A DNA stretch of 64,000 nucleotides from Terriglobia bacterium (GCA_020072785.1 JAIQGG010000001.1:1-64000), one strand, 5' to 3'. Shown: positions 8,549-17,593, counted from the first letter of the stretch. The notes: generated from the sequence alone by a model not told the origin. Translations and numbers: made by a program.

Positions 8549-9349
8549 ATGACCAACACCCCCCATCTCACGCCCCATCTCACGCCCAATCTCACGGAAG
8601 TCGTGTTCTACGACATGCTCGTGAACTATCTGATTTCCATGGCGCGTACGGTCGAAGGCGCCATGAACCGGGCCATCGATGCCATCGTGGAGCTGGAGAG
8701 TCCGCGGACGCAAAGTTTGCCGGGCGAGGTCTTTCTCACCGAACCGCACGTCAACGAGATGGAGATGCGCATCGATGAGCACGCCATCCGGCTTTTGCGC
8801 CGCGCGGCGTTCTCCGATGATGAGATGCGCTTGATCGTAGCCACCCTCAAAATCACCAATGATCTCGAGCGCATCGGGGATCTGGCCGTCAGTCTCGCCG
8901 AGCGCGCCATCTCCCTGCGCGCCATGGGCAAGGTGGAAGCACCGGAAGATCTCTGGCCCATGGCCAGCGCCGTGCGTGCCATGGTCAGCAAGAGCCTGGG
9001 CGCCCTGATCTTCCGCAATGCGGAGATGGCCATGCAGGTTCTCGAGAGCGACGACCTGGTGGACCGCTATCGCGACCGCATCTTCGAGCAGCTTCTGGCG
9101 CGCATGTCCGAGCAGTCCTCGCGCGTCACCCCCGGCCTGCAGTTTGTCCTGGCTACCCGCCATCTCGAGCGCATCGCCGACCATGCCACCAATATCGCCG
9201 AGGACATCATCTTCTGGGTGCGCGGCCTGGACGTGCGTCATGGCCGGGCTCTGGTGCTTCCTCCTCCCGAAAGTCCGGTGCTTCCGGACGAGCCGGAGGT
9301 CACGGAGAATTCACCCTGCCTTCATCCGGACGTGAACTCGGCCGTCTAA
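8549..9349 (+). CDS. phoU: PhoU-family phosphate transport/signalling regulator (copy 1)
   Basis: A 266-residue cytoplasmic helical-bundle protein with the two PhoU repeats; each has the metal-binding pattern, NDLERIGDLAVSLAE in the first and HLERIADHATNIAEDI in the second. PhoU links Pst transport to PhoR kinase activity. The start ATG 8549 has AGGAG at 8540-8544. The N-terminus is encoded by three tandem 12-bp repeats (8561-8596, units CCCCATCTCACG or CCCAATCTCACG), giving a repeated HLTP segment before the first helix. It lies 140 nt after phoR and is followed by a porin rather than by pst genes. A second, shorter PhoU is encoded at 15221-15886. Confidence 0.88.
   Translation: MTNTPHLTPHLTPNLTEVVFYDMLVNYLISMARTVEGAMNRAIDAIVELESPRTQSLPGEVFLTEPHVNEMEMRIDEHAIRLLRRAAFSDDEMRLIVATLKITNDLERIGDLAVSLAERAISLRAMGKVEAPEDLWPMASAVRAMVSKSLGALIFRNAEMAMQVLESDDLVDRYRDRIFEQLLARMSEQSSRVTPGLQFVLATRHLERIADHATNIAEDIIFWVRGLDVRHGRALVLPPPESPVLPDEPEVTENSPCLHPDVNSAV
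8561..8596 (+). repeat. Three tandem 12-bp repeats in the phoU coding start
   Basis: CCCCATCTCACG occurs at 8561-8572 and 8573-8584, then CCCAATCTCACG at 8585-8596. The unit is a multiple of three, so changes in copy number keep the reading frame and alter only the N-terminal HLTP segment. Confidence 0.85.
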
Positions 9350-9480
9350 CCTCGCCCGCGTTTAGTCTCAACACCCCATCCCACCGCGGGGGTCGGCGCT
9401 CCCCTGGCCCCGGTCCCCGCTCCTCCCCCCTCCCCTGGGCGAAATAAATACAAAGGCACTCCGTAGCGCCGGCCGATTTT

Positions 9481-9510
9481 GTGTCACGCAATATTAACAG
9501 CCCGTTTAAT
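9481..9510 (+). promoter_or_regulatory. Candidate Pho box and -10 for the porin gene
   Basis: GTCAC at 9483-9487 and TTAAC at 9494-9498 are 11 bp apart, the pitch of a Pho box, and a TTTAAT at 9505-9510 could be the -10. The second half-site is weak. The inference rests mainly on the position between phoU and a porin in a pho locus. Confidence 0.35.
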
Positions 9511-9635
9511 GGACTGTGACTCGGATATCCTACCGTGGGGGCCGCACGAAAGTTCGCAGGGAACCGCTTATACGCGGGTGGATACGACTGGGTTGTTATT
9601 TATTTCCTGGGGAAAATCTGACTTGGAGGAAGAGC

Positions 9636-11270
9636 ATGTACAGAATGTGGATGACGGCCGTGTTGTCTGCCGTGCTGGTGGCGACGCCAGCGTGGGCAGC
9701 TAAGGGCCACGACAAGAATGCCGCGAGCAACGGCGAAGAGACGCCAGCGGCGGCCAACAAGAGTGCAGCAAGCAGCGAAAAAACGGCGGAAAAGCCCGCC
9801 GCGGCCGGCTACGGCGCAGAGATCGAACAACTCCGGGAGATGCTGCTCGAGCAGTCCCGCGCCATCGAGGCCCAGCAGAAGTTGATGCGCGAGCAGCAGG
9901 AAAAACTGAACACACTGACCGAAGAGCTGCGCGCCGCGCGCACCGGAAACCTTGCATCGGCGGGGGAAGCCCTCGCGGCTCAGCCCGGAACCTCGGCCGC
10001 GGCGGCGCCCCAGGGCGCGGAGCTCGAAGCCCGCGTCGCCAAAGTCGAGAAGGACGTCGCTGCGAATAAGAAGAGTGCCGAAGATGGCATCAAGGCCCTT
10101 GGCCCGTTCAAATTTTCCGGCGACCTGCGCCTGCGCTACGAACCTTTCTTCGGCGGTGGCGCGGCGGCCTCCCCGGCGCCGACGAGCCGCCATCGCGAAC
10201 GCTACCGCCTGCGCTTCTATGCCAACGCCAAGTTCGGCGAAGACTTCACCGGCGGCTTTGCCCTCGCTTCGGGCGACACCGGCGATCCGATTTCCACGAA
10301 CAGCACGCAAACCGGATTCTTTACGCGCAAGTCCTTCGCCGTGGACCGCGCTTTCATGACCTACCACCCGCATTACTTCAAGGCCTTCTCCGTGACCGGC
10401 GGCAAGTTTGCCTACACCTGGCAAAAGACCGAGATGACCTGGGACGTGGACACCAACCCCGAAGGCGTGAGCGAACAGGTCATGTGGGATTGGAAGGATA
10501 GATTCCTGAACCACTTCGGCGTGGTGGCCTTCCAGCTTCCGATGTGGGAAGTGTCCAATGGCCCGGATTCCGGAGTCTTCGGCGGCCAGATTCAGACGGG
10601 GTGGAAACTCCACCCGCGCGTCAAGCTCGCGGCCGATGTCGCCTTCTACGACTACCGCAACCCGGACCGCATTGCCCAGAACCTGAATGGCGGCAATGGT
10701 TTCGCCACCCAGGGCAGTGCCACCGGCCTCGGCGGCACCTTCGGCTTCGGCGGCAGCGGCATGTCCAACAACGTCGGCACGATCAGTGGCACTCGCTACT
10801 TTGCCTCCAAGTTCGGCATTCTGGACACCCTGCTCCGCGCGGACATCGACACCGGTTCGGCCAAGTGGCCCGTCGCGCTCATCTTCAACTTCGTGCAGAA
10901 CACCCGCACCTGCCAGAACCTTCAGGTGTTCTTTGATGCCGATGCCACAGTCCCGGCTTGCGATCCGCACCAGCGGCACGGCTACTGGGCGGAAGCGCAG
11001 TTCGGCCAGACCAAGAACAAGGGCGACTTCCGCTTCGGCTACACCGCCATGCGCATCGAGCGCGACGCTGTCGTCTCCGCCTTCAACTTCAGCGACATCC
11101 GTCAGGCCACCAACGACATCAACCACCGCGTCGAGGTCTACTATCAGGCCTACAAGAACATCACCGTGGGCATGACCGGCCTCTTCGGGCGGCAACTCGT
11201 CACCGCGCAGAGCCCCACGCCGGAACGCTGGTTGAAGCGCTTCCAGTTCGACGTGGCTTATAGCTTCTAG
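9636..11270 (+). CDS. Outer-membrane porin with periplasmic coiled coil, probably phosphate-starvation linked
   Basis: A 544-residue secreted protein. A signal peptide covers about residues 1-21 (cleavage after ATPAWA). A linker rich in Ala, Lys and Glu leads into a coiled coil (about 60-105, with EIEQLREMLLEQ), then a beta-barrel-like region of alternating aromatic and polar residues to a C-terminal phenylalanine (VAYSF), the usual barrel-assembly signal. Two cysteines lie about 17 residues apart near 430-450 and may form a disulphide in a loop. The pattern fits the putative-porin families of Acidobacteriota. Position between phoU and pstS suggests phosphate or organophosphate uptake across the outer membrane, as OprP/OprO do in Pseudomonas, but no selectivity motif is visible. 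ATG 9636 follows TGGAGGAAGAG. Confidence 0.75.
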   Translation: MYRMWMTAVLSAVLVATPAWAAKGHDKNAASNGEETPAAANKSAASSEKTAEKPAAAGYGAEIEQLREMLLEQSRAIEAQQKLMREQQEKLNTLTEELRAARTGNLASAGEALAAQPGTSAAAAPQGAELEARVAKVEKDVAANKKSAEDGIKALGPFKFSGDLRLRYEPFFGGGAAASPAPTSRHRERYRLRFYANAKFGEDFTGGFALASGDTGDPISTNSTQTGFFTRKSFAVDRAFMTYHPHYFKAFSVTGGKFAYTWQKTEMTWDVDTNPEGVSEQVMWDWKDRFLNHFGVVAFQLPMWEVSNGPDSGVFGGQIQTGWKLHPRVKLAADVAFYDYRNPDRIAQNLNGGNGFATQGSATGLGGTFGFGGSGMSNNVGTISGTRYFASKFGILDTLLRADIDTGSAKWPVALIFNFVQNTRTCQNLQVFFDADATVPACDPHQRHGYWAEAQFGQTKNKGDFRFGYTAMRIERDAVVSAFNFSDIRQATNDINHRVEVYYQAYKNITVGMTGLFGRQLVTAQSPTPERWLKRFQFDVAYSF

Positions 11271-11288
11271 TAAGGAAAGGGACTGGAT

Positions 11289-11321
11289 CCCGGCCGGGAT
11301 GGAAATTTCGCCTCGGCCGGG
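11289..11321. repeat. Inverted repeat after the porin gene
   Basis: CCCGGCCG (11289-11296) and CGGCCGGG (11314-11321) form a perfect 8-bp stem with a 17-nt loop 18 nt after the porin stop. No T-run follows, so it is not a standard intrinsic terminator; it may protect the 3' end of the porin mRNA. Confidence 0.5.
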
Positions 11322-11439
11322 TTCCGCCCCTCGAATCCCCGGCCGCATTTTATAAGGTCTTGTCCTTGAATGGCTTGCACGGAAGTTCGGGGAAAGGTTT
11401 GTTTCGCGGAATTGCTGTCTGATTGAAGTCTGAGTTCCC

Positions 11440-11457
11440 TTGTAACCAATCTGTAAC
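11440..11457 (+). promoter_or_regulatory. Pho box upstream of pstS
   Basis: TTGTAAC (11440-11446), the 4-bp spacer CAAT, and CTGTAAC (11451-11457) form two 7-bp direct repeats with an 11-bp pitch, the exact architecture of a PhoB-binding box (consensus half-site CTGTCAT). It lies 57 bp upstream of the pstS start. The match is seen in the sequence; binding by the PhoB at 5876-6571 is inferred. Confidence 0.7.
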
Positions 11458-11514
11458 ACAACTTTGCGAGACTCGGTAAACCAAATGATGAAAAATGGAC
11501 GAAGGAGAGAACTA

Positions 11515-12543
11515 ATGAAGCGAATCGCGGGATTACTTCTGATCGTGCTTGCTCTCGGCGGCCTTGCCGTCGCGCAGAACGCACTCTCAATTAACGGAGC
11601 GGGAGCGACATTCCCCTATCCGATCTATTCGAAGTGGTTTGACGAGTACCACAAGAAGAATTCCAACATTCAGATCAACTACCAGTCGATTGGCTCGGGC
11701 GGCGGTATCCGCCAGGCCACCGAAGGCACCGTGGATTTCGGCGCCAGCGACGGCCCCATGACCGACGAGCAGCTCAAAGCCTACAAAGACAAGCACGGCA
11801 GCGACATCCTGCACTTCCCGACGGTACTTGGCGCGGACGTGCCCACCTACAACATCCCCGGTGTGAGCGCCGCTCTCAATTTCACTCCCGACGCCCTCGC
11901 CGGCATCTTCCTCGGCCGCATCACCAAGTGGAATGACCCGGCCATCGCCAGCGTGAACAAAGGCGTCGCCCTGCCGGCTTCCGACATCATCGTCGTGCAC
12001 CGCGCCGACGGTAGCGGCACCACCTACATCTGGACCGACTACCTTTCCAAGGTCAGCGAAGAGTGGAAAACGAAAGTCGGCAAAGGCACCTCCGTCAATT
12101 GGCCCGTGGGCCTGGGCGGCAAGGGCAATGAGGGCGTCATGGGCATCGTCAAGCAGACCCCCAACGCCATCGGCTACGTCGAGCTGATCTACGCCGTGCA
12201 GAACAAAGTTCCCTACGGCGCGGTGCGCAACGCGGCCGGTGTGTTCGTGACCGCCGAGCTCGCCGGCGTCAGCGCCGCGGCCGCGGGTGCGGCCAGGAAC
12301 ATGCCTGCGGACTTCCGGGTATCCATCACCAACGCTCCGGGCAAGACTGCTTACCCCGTTTCCAGCTTCACCTGGCTGCTCATCCCCTCCCGGATCGCGG
12401 ACGCCGGCAAGCGCGACGCCATCAAGGGCTTCCTCAAGTGGATGATGACCGACGGACAGAATTTCGCCGAGCCTCTGGCGTATGCCAAGCTCCCGAAAGA
12501 AGTCGTCACCAAGGAGATGAAAGCCATCGCCACAATTCAGTAA
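11515..12543 (+). CDS. pstS: Phosphate ABC transporter substrate-binding protein
   Basis: A 342-residue periplasmic phosphate-binding protein. The signal peptide is about residues 1-21 (MKRIAGLLLIVLALGGLAVA). The mature start has the family motif INGAGATFPYPIYSKWF, followed by SIGSGGGIRQ and DFGASDGPM, which bind phosphate oxyanions, and the typical HRADGSGTTYIWTDYLS segment. ATG 11515 is preceded by GAAGGAGAG; upstream in-frame ATGs at 11464 and 11488 would spoil the signal peptide. It begins the pst operon, 57 bp after a Pho box. A pair of 21-bp palindromic repeats separates it from pstC. Confidence 0.95.
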   Translation: MKRIAGLLLIVLALGGLAVAQNALSINGAGATFPYPIYSKWFDEYHKKNSNIQINYQSIGSGGGIRQATEGTVDFGASDGPMTDEQLKAYKDKHGSDILHFPTVLGADVPTYNIPGVSAALNFTPDALAGIFLGRITKWNDPAIASVNKGVALPASDIIVVHRADGSGTTYIWTDYLSKVSEEWKTKVGKGTSVNWPVGLGGKGNEGVMGIVKQTPNAIGYVELIYAVQNKVPYGAVRNAAGVFVTAELAGVSAAAAGAARNMPADFRVSITNAPGKTAYPVSSFTWLLIPSRIADAGKRDAIKGFLKWMMTDGQNFAEPLAYAKLPKEVVTKEMKAIATIQ

Positions 12544-12544
12544 G

Positions 12545-12592
12545 GTTGACTGCTTGGCGGTTACACTGGGGTTGACCGCTCTGCGGTCACAA
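12545..12592 (+). repeat. Tandem pair of the dispersed 21-bp palindromic repeat, pstS-pstC spacer
   Basis: Two copies of the element GTTGACCGC-N3-GCGGTCACA, 26 bp apart: 12545-12565 is diverged but can still pair through G-T wobbles, and 12571-12591 is perfect. The second ends 5 bp before the pstC ATG. Other copies are at 20978-20998 and 47289-47336. Confidence 0.8.
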
Positions 12593-12596
12593 TAGA

Positions 12597-13583
12597 ATGG
12601 TTACGCCATCAACGAACGCCTACCGCGCGGGCCCGGCAACGGGCTCGCGCACCTTTCTTTCCCGGCTGCGCGAAGGGGATGAGATCGCGCGCCTGGTCAC
12701 CTTGCTTTTCGCCGCCGCGGTGGTCCTCATCACCGTCGCCATCGTCTATCAGCTCTGGGTGGATTCCGCCCTGTCGCGCCACAAGTTCGGCTGGAACTTT
12801 TTCATTACCGATGTCTGGGACCCTGTCTTCGATCAGTTCGGCGCGTTGCCGTTCATTTACGGCACTGTCGTCACATCGGCAGTGGCGCTTTTTTTTGCTA
12901 TTCCACTGGGAATCGGAGCTGCAATTTTTCTGGCGGAACTCGCGCCAGCGAAGATCTCCGACACGTTGACGTTCTTCATTGACTTGCTCGCGGCTGTCCC
13001 GAGCGTCATCTATGGTCTGCTTGGTGTGTTTATCCTCGTGCCCATCATGCGCGAGGTGATTCAACCTTTCTTGAAGGCGACGCTGGGATTCCTGCCGATC
13101 TTCTCCGGCCCCGGCTACGGCGTGGGTTTTCTGACGGCGGGCATGGTGCTCGCGATCATGGTTATTCCGTTCATCATTTCGGTTTCGCGCGAAGTGCTCA
13201 TGTCCGTGCCGCGCGATCAGCGCGAGGCGGCCCTGGCCCTGGGCTCCACGCGCTGGGAATCCACCTGGAAGGTGGTCGTGCCCTTCGCGCGGACGGGCAT
13301 TTTTGGCTCGATCTTTCTGGCCCTCGCTCGTGCGTTGGGCGAGACCATGGCCGTCACCATGGTCATCGGCAACACCCCCAAAGTGGCCGCGTCTCTCTTC
13401 GCCCCCGGCTATTCCATTGCCGCGGTTATTGCCAACGAATTCACCGAAGCCACCGGCGACCTCTACCTGCACGCGCTCATCGAACTGGGTCTAGTGCTCT
13501 TTCTCCTCACCTTCATTCTCAACGGCTTGGCGCGCTTGCTCATTCTCCTCACCGAGCGCCGCGGCGCTGAGGTGCGCGCATGA
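12597..13583 (+). CDS. pstC: Phosphate ABC transporter permease
   Basis: A 328-residue inner-membrane permease with six predicted helices (first at about 33-55), partner of PstA in the phosphate importer. The permease loop (EAA motif) is visible as QREAALALGSTRWESTWKVVVPFA at about 210-233, followed by ALARALGETMAVTMVIGN. Typical PstC length is about 300-330. No Shine-Dalgarno sequence precedes ATG 12597; instead a perfect 21-bp palindromic repeat ends 5 bp upstream, so translation may depend on coupling or on the local RNA structure. It overlaps pstA by 4 nt (ATGA). Confidence 0.93.
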   Translation: MVTPSTNAYRAGPATGSRTFLSRLREGDEIARLVTLLFAAAVVLITVAIVYQLWVDSALSRHKFGWNFFITDVWDPVFDQFGALPFIYGTVVTSAVALFFAIPLGIGAAIFLAELAPAKISDTLTFFIDLLAAVPSVIYGLLGVFILVPIMREVIQPFLKATLGFLPIFSGPGYGVGFLTAGMVLAIMVIPFIISVSREVLMSVPRDQREAALALGSTRWESTWKVVVPFARTGIFGSIFLALARALGETMAVTMVIGNTPKVAASLFAPGYSIAAVIANEFTEATGDLYLHALIELGLVLFLLTFILNGLARLLILLTERRGAEVRA

Positions 13584-14321
13584 CCGCGCGGCTTCTCTGG
13601 CGCAAGGGACTCAGCACCGTCATGCTCACGCTCACCGGCGTCTGCGCCCTCGTCGCCCTGTCCCTGCTGTTCTTCATCCTCGGCTATCTCCTCTATCACG
13701 GCGGCCGTTCGATCAATTGGGACTTCCTCACCAAACTGCCTACGCCCGTCGGCGAGGCTGGCGGCGGCATGGCCAATGCGATTCTCGGCAGCGCCAAGCT
13801 GCTGCTCCTGGCCTCGCTCATCGGCGTGCCCATCGGGTTTTTCGGCGGCGTCTATCTCGCGGAATTCGGCGGGCGTACCGCGGGCTTCTTCGTGCGCTAT
13901 GCCGCGGATCTGCTCAATGGCACGCCATCCATCGTGATCGGCATCTTCGCTTACGCCCTGCTGGTCCTGCCCTTCAAGCACTTTTCCACTTTCTCCGGGG
14001 CTTTCGCCCTGGGCATCATGATGATCCCCATCACCCTGCGCAGCACGGAGGAGTTCTTGCGCAGTGTGCCGCAAACGCTCCGGGAGGGGGCCCTGGCCCT
14101 GGGCGCCAGCAAGTCCCGCGCGATTATGTCCGTGGTCATTCCCGCCGCCTACCGCGGCATTCTCACCGCCGTGCTTCTCGCAGTGGCCCGCGTCGCCGGG
14201 GAGACCGCCCCGCTGCTCTTCACCGCCTTCAGCAACCGCTTCTGGAGCCCGGGATGGAACCAGCCCACGGCTTCGCTCCCGGACCGTGCTGGCCCGCGGC
14301 GTTTCCGTTCCGAGGCAGTAA
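13580..14321 (+). pseudogene. pstA: Phosphate ABC transporter permease, frame broken before the last helix
   Basis: The first about 235 residues are a good PstA: helices, the EAA loop with EGALALGASKSRAIMSVVIP and the following ARVAGETAPLLFTAF. After ...WNQPTASLP the frame leaves the family: the expected last segment (the periplasmic loop and sixth helix) is missing and this frame then runs out of phase through pstB to a stop at 15175. In the +1 frame a short tail, TVLARGVSVPRQ, ends at a TAA (14319-14321) 15 nt before pstB, which looks like a normal PstA C-terminus. An internal deletion of roughly 100-130 nt near 14279 would explain both. Either a real inactivating mutation or an assembly error; the rest of the operon is intact, which favours caution. 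Confidence 0.75.
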
Positions 14322-14336
14322 CCCGGGGATCTCTCG

Positions 14337-15161
14337 ATGACTGTAAGCTCCAAGCCGGCTTTTTCCCTCAGCTTCGCCGCTGTCCCGGACGGCGCCGGCC
14401 GCGCTCCGGCCGCCGAACTCTCCCTGCGCATGACCCTCGCCAAGGTCAATTTCTTTTACGGGCCAAAGCAGACCCTCTTCGACATCAACCTGGGTATCGC
14501 CGCTGGCCGCATCACCTCGCTCATCGGCCCTTCCGGCTGCGGCAAGTCCACCCTGCTGCGCACTCTCAATCGCATGCACGAGACCCTGTCCAACGTCCGC
14601 CTCACGGGGGCGATCCTCCTCGACGGTGGGAGCATCCTGGCGCAGGACGTCACCCAGTTGCGCCGCCGCGTGGGCATGGTCTTTCAGCACCCCAATCCCT
14701 TTCCCAAGTCCATCTTCGAGAACGTCGCCTATGGCCCGCGCATCAACGGCACTCCCAAGGCTCTCTCCGATATCGTCGAGGCCAGCCTGCGCCGCGCCGC
14801 TCTCTGGGACGAAGTGAAGGACCACCTGCACAAGTCCGCCTACGAGCTTTCCGGTGGCCAGCAGCAGCGCCTGTGCATCGCCCGCGCTCTGGCCGTCGAG
14901 CCGGAAGTGCTGCTCCTCGACGAGCCCTGCTCCGCCCTCGACCCCATCAGCACCGCGAAGATCGAAGAGCTGCTCGTGCAGTTGAAAGAGACCTGCACCA
15001 TCGTCATCGTCACCCACAACATGCAGCAGGCGGCCCGCGTCAGCGACTTCACCGCGTTTCTCCTCAATGGCGCGCTGGTCGAGTTCAGCCCCACCCCGCA
15101 GCTCTTCACCACTCCGGCCGATCCGCGCACCGAGGCCTACATCACCGGGCGCTTCGGATGA
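14337..15161 (+). CDS. pstB: Phosphate ABC transporter ATP-binding protein
   Basis: A 274-residue cytoplasmic ATPase that powers the Pst importer. Walker A is GPSGCGKST (64-72), then the Pst-typical [20 protein letters not shown], signature LSGGQQQR (171-178), Walker B VLLLDEP with catalytic E196, and the switch histidine in VTHNMQQA. All catalytic residues are present. An N-terminal extension of about 30 residues precedes the ABC domain. It starts 15 nt after the presumed pstA stop and is followed, 59 nt later, by a second phoU. Integrity of this gene contrasts with the broken pstA just upstream. Confidence 0.95.
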   Translation: MTVSSKPAFSLSFAAVPDGAGRAPAAELSLRMTLAKVNFFYGPKQTLFDINLGIAAGRITSLIGPSGCGKSTLLRTLNRMHETLSNVRLTGAILLDGGSILAQDVTQLRRRVGMVFQHPNPFPKSIFENVAYGPRINGTPKALSDIVEASLRRAALWDEVKDHLHKSAYELSGGQQQRLCIARALAVEPEVLLLDEPCSALDPISTAKIEELLVQLKETCTIVIVTHNMQQAARVSDFTAFLLNGALVEFSPTPQLFTTPADPRTEAYITGRFG

Positions 15162-15220
15162 AGTGTGTACGATGACGCGGAGAGGCGGGTGCCGCCCCGC
15201 AAACCGCGGGAAAGGATTCC

Positions 15221-15886
15221 ATGGAACGTCACTTTGAAAAAGATTTGGACGAGCTCAAGGACCGCCTGCTGTGGATGGGCAGCCTCGCGGAGCGCTCCGT
15301 GCACCAGGCGGTGCACGCCGTGCTGCAGTCCGACGAGCAGCTCGCCCAGCGCGTCCTCGCGGAAGAGAACGCCATCAACGAACTGCAGATCGAGATCGAC
15401 GATCGCGTCGTGCACCTCCTCGCCCTGCACCAGTTGATGGCCGTGGACCTGCGCCTGGTCCTGGCCGTCTCGCGCATCAACAACGACCTCGAGCGCATCG
15501 GCGACCAGGCCGTGAACATCGCGGAGTCCGCCCAGCGCATTCTGCGCCACCCGCGCGTCAAGCCCTACGTCGACCTCCCGAAGATGAGCGAACTGGTCGA
15601 GGAGATGGTGCGCGACGCCCTCAACGCTGTGGTCCGCCGCGACGTTGACCTCGCCCAGAAGGTGCTCGCAAGCGACGATCAGGTCGACAACCTCCGCGAC
15701 CAGATCTTCCGCGAGCTGCTCACCTATATGATGGGTGATTCCAGCGTCGTCTATCCCGCCTTCGAGCTCATCCTCGTGGCCAAGAATCTCGAGCGCATCG
15801 GCGACCACGCCACCAACATCTCCGAGGACGTCATCTACATCGTCCAGGGCCGCGACGTCCGCCACCCCGCCGTCGACCGCCGCTGA
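15221..15886 (+). CDS. phoU: PhoU-family phosphate signalling protein (copy 2)
   Basis: A 221-residue PhoU of canonical length with both metal-binding repeats: INNDLERIGDQAVNIAES and KNLERIGDHATNISEDV. It is the last gene of the pst operon, the usual position of phoU, and starts with MERHFEKDLDELK, a common PhoU opening. ATG 15221 follows GGAAAGGATTCC. The other PhoU at 8549-9349 is longer, lies next to phoR and differs substantially; the two may have divided the roles of transport control and kinase control. That division is inference. Confidence 0.92.
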   Translation: MERHFEKDLDELKDRLLWMGSLAERSVHQAVHAVLQSDEQLAQRVLAEENAINELQIEIDDRVVHLLALHQLMAVDLRLVLAVSRINNDLERIGDQAVNIAESAQRILRHPRVKPYVDLPKMSELVEEMVRDALNAVVRRDVDLAQKVLASDDQVDNLRDQIFRELLTYMMGDSSVVYPAFELILVAKNLERIGDHATNISEDVIYIVQGRDVRHPAVDRR

Positions 15887-15898
15887 CTTTATCCCCGC

Positions 15899-17593
15899 TC
15901 AGCGGCGCGCCGGCCTGCGCCACAGCGCCAACGCGCAGAGCGCGCTCAGAACACTCAGCCCGCCGCCCAGCGTGCGGTCCGCCGTGCGTTGGAAGCGCAC
16001 CGCAATCCGCGATGCGCCCGCGGCCAGCGGCACGATCATCTGCTGCGTTTCCTCCGCGCGCTCCGGCTGCACCACTGCGCCGTTTACCTCCACCCGCCAC
16101 GCCGGATAGTTCAACAAGCGCAGTGCCGCGTGCACCGGCGTGCGCGCCCTCACCCGCACTAGCTTTTCTTCCGCCGTCCAGCGCTCGACGCGCACGTCTG
16201 CCCGGGAAATGTCCGGAACGCCTTTTGCCTCCGGCAGAAGCCGCACAAGCGGCGCCTGCCGCGGCAGATCGGTGTGGTCGTCGCCCAGCGGGTCGTATTC
16301 GTCCGTGCCCTCGTAGCCCGCGCCGCTCGCGATCGCCGCGCGCAGGGACGGGATGTCATCCGTGTCCCAATAGGCGTGCTGCACGAAAAACACTTGCGCC
16401 CCGCCGAGAGCCAGCAGCAGCGCCGCCCCGCCCGGCCACGCCCAGCGCCGCCGCGCCAGCGCCGCGGCGGCAAACCACGCAAACGCCACGGCCAGCACCA
16501 GCATCCAGCGCCACGGGAATTGCACGTAGCGCAGTTTCGGCAGAACGCTCCACAGCGGCGCCGTAAAGCGGAACATCAGCGCCGCCCCGGCCGCGCCCAC
16601 CAGTAGCAGGCGCTCGCGCAGTTGCCGCTGTCCTTCGTCCGCGCCGCGCCGCTGGGCGCCGAGCGCCGCCAGCGCGGTCCCGGCAAGCAGGGCTGCGGCC
16701 GCGCTGGAAATAATCCGGTTGACCAGGTTGTGCTCGGGGTCGGTGGTCGTGGTGTAGAGAAAATTCTCCGCCGGAAGCAGGCCGCCGGAGAGTACCTGGG
16801 CGATGTTCACCCAGCGCTGCTCGTACACCGCCGGAAGGAGATAAAACGCGCAGAGGCCAAAGCCCAGCCCCAGCCCTCCGGCGCCGCGCAGCAGCGGCCG
16901 CCAGGAGCGCTCGCGTGCGGCCGCCGCCGCGAAAAGCAACGCCACGCTGTAGCCCGCCAGGACCCCCGCCGGGGCGTTGGCCAGCCACACCAGGGAGAAG
17001 GGCACGGCGAAGCGCGCTGTGCGCCACCGCGCGCTTCCCCCGTCTGTGGCGTCGGCCAGGTCCCCCGCAAAGAGCAGCAGCAGCGGAAAAAACGCCGCGC
17101 CCAGCAGTTCGGCAAAATCGCTGCGCAGATAAACGACCAGTTGCGCGTAAGGATTCGCCGCATAGACCGCGCCGGCGAAGAGGGCCGCGCGCAGCGGAAG
17201 CGTGCGCCGCGCCAGCGCGAACATGCACAACCCCGCGGTCGTCTGCGTGACCACCACAAACGCCGCGACCGCCGCCTGCCACCCCGCGAGCAGGCCCAGC
17301 GCCGCGCCCAGCATCCACCCCAGCGGCGGATAGAACACGAAGCGCGGCTCGCCGAAGCCCCAGTTTGCCCATTCCGCCCAGCTCGGGTAGAGAATTCCTG
17401 CTTTCCACTGCCCGGCCACTTCCAGCCAGTTCGACGCATGAAACGCAATGTCATGCCCCGAAGGGTTCCCGCGCCCGTAAAACGGCGCGATCAGCGTCAG
17501 CGCCGCCGCCGCGCACACCAGCAGCGCCAGAAGCCAGGCGCGATGTCCGCCTTCGGGCGCCGCGCTCTTCGTATCGTCAGGCTGCGATGTCAT
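15899..17593 (-). CDS. Polytopic membrane protein, possible GT-C-like glycosyltransferase
   Basis: A 564-residue integral membrane protein with about ten to twelve hydrophobic segments from residue 20 to 400 and a soluble C-terminal domain (about 410-540). After the first helix comes SGHDIAFHASNW, an acidic/histidine loop motif like that of GT-C-fold transferases and of proteins annotated as 6-pyruvoyl-tetrahydropterin-synthase-related membrane proteins; a lipid-linked sugar donor is therefore possible. I cannot name a substrate. ATG 17593 is used because the next in-frame start (17665) would overlap the DinB-like gene that precedes it on the same strand. It ends 12 nt from phoU, which converges on it. 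Confidence 0.6.
   Translation of the reverse strand: MTSQPDDTKSAAPEGGHRAWLLALLVCAAAALTLIAPFYGRGNPSGHDIAFHASNWLEVAGQWKAGILYPSWAEWANWGFGEPRFVFYPPLGWMLGAALGLLAGWQAAVAAFVVVTQTTAGLCMFALARRTLPLRAALFAGAVYAANPYAQLVVYLRSDFAELLGAAFFPLLLLFAGDLADATDGGSARWRTARFAVPFSLVWLANAPAGVLAGYSVALLFAAAAARERSWRPLLRGAGGLGLGFGLCAFYLLPAVYEQRWVNIAQVLSGGLLPAENFLYTTTTDPEHNLVNRIISSAAAALLAGTALAALGAQRRGADEGQRQLRERLLLVGAAGAALMFRFTAPLWSVLPKLRYVQFPWRWMLVLAVAFAWFAAAALARRRWAWPGGAALLLALGGAQVFFVQHAYWDTDDIPSLRAAIASGAGYEGTDEYDPLGDDHTDLPRQAPLVRLLPEAKGVPDISRADVRVERWTAEEKLVRVRARTPVHAALRLLNYPAWRVEVNGAVVQPERAEETQQMIVPLAAGASRIAVRFQRTADRTLGGGLSVLSALCALALWRRPARR

Noticed and set aside
11289-11321. Intrinsic terminator after the porin gene
   Set aside because: The stem is perfect but there is no T-run after it on either strand, so only an inverted repeat is reported.
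13580-15175. A 531-residue PstA fusion protein
   Set aside because: Beyond about residue 240 the frame is simply out of phase with pstB, which is intact in another frame; this is a frameshift, not a fusion.
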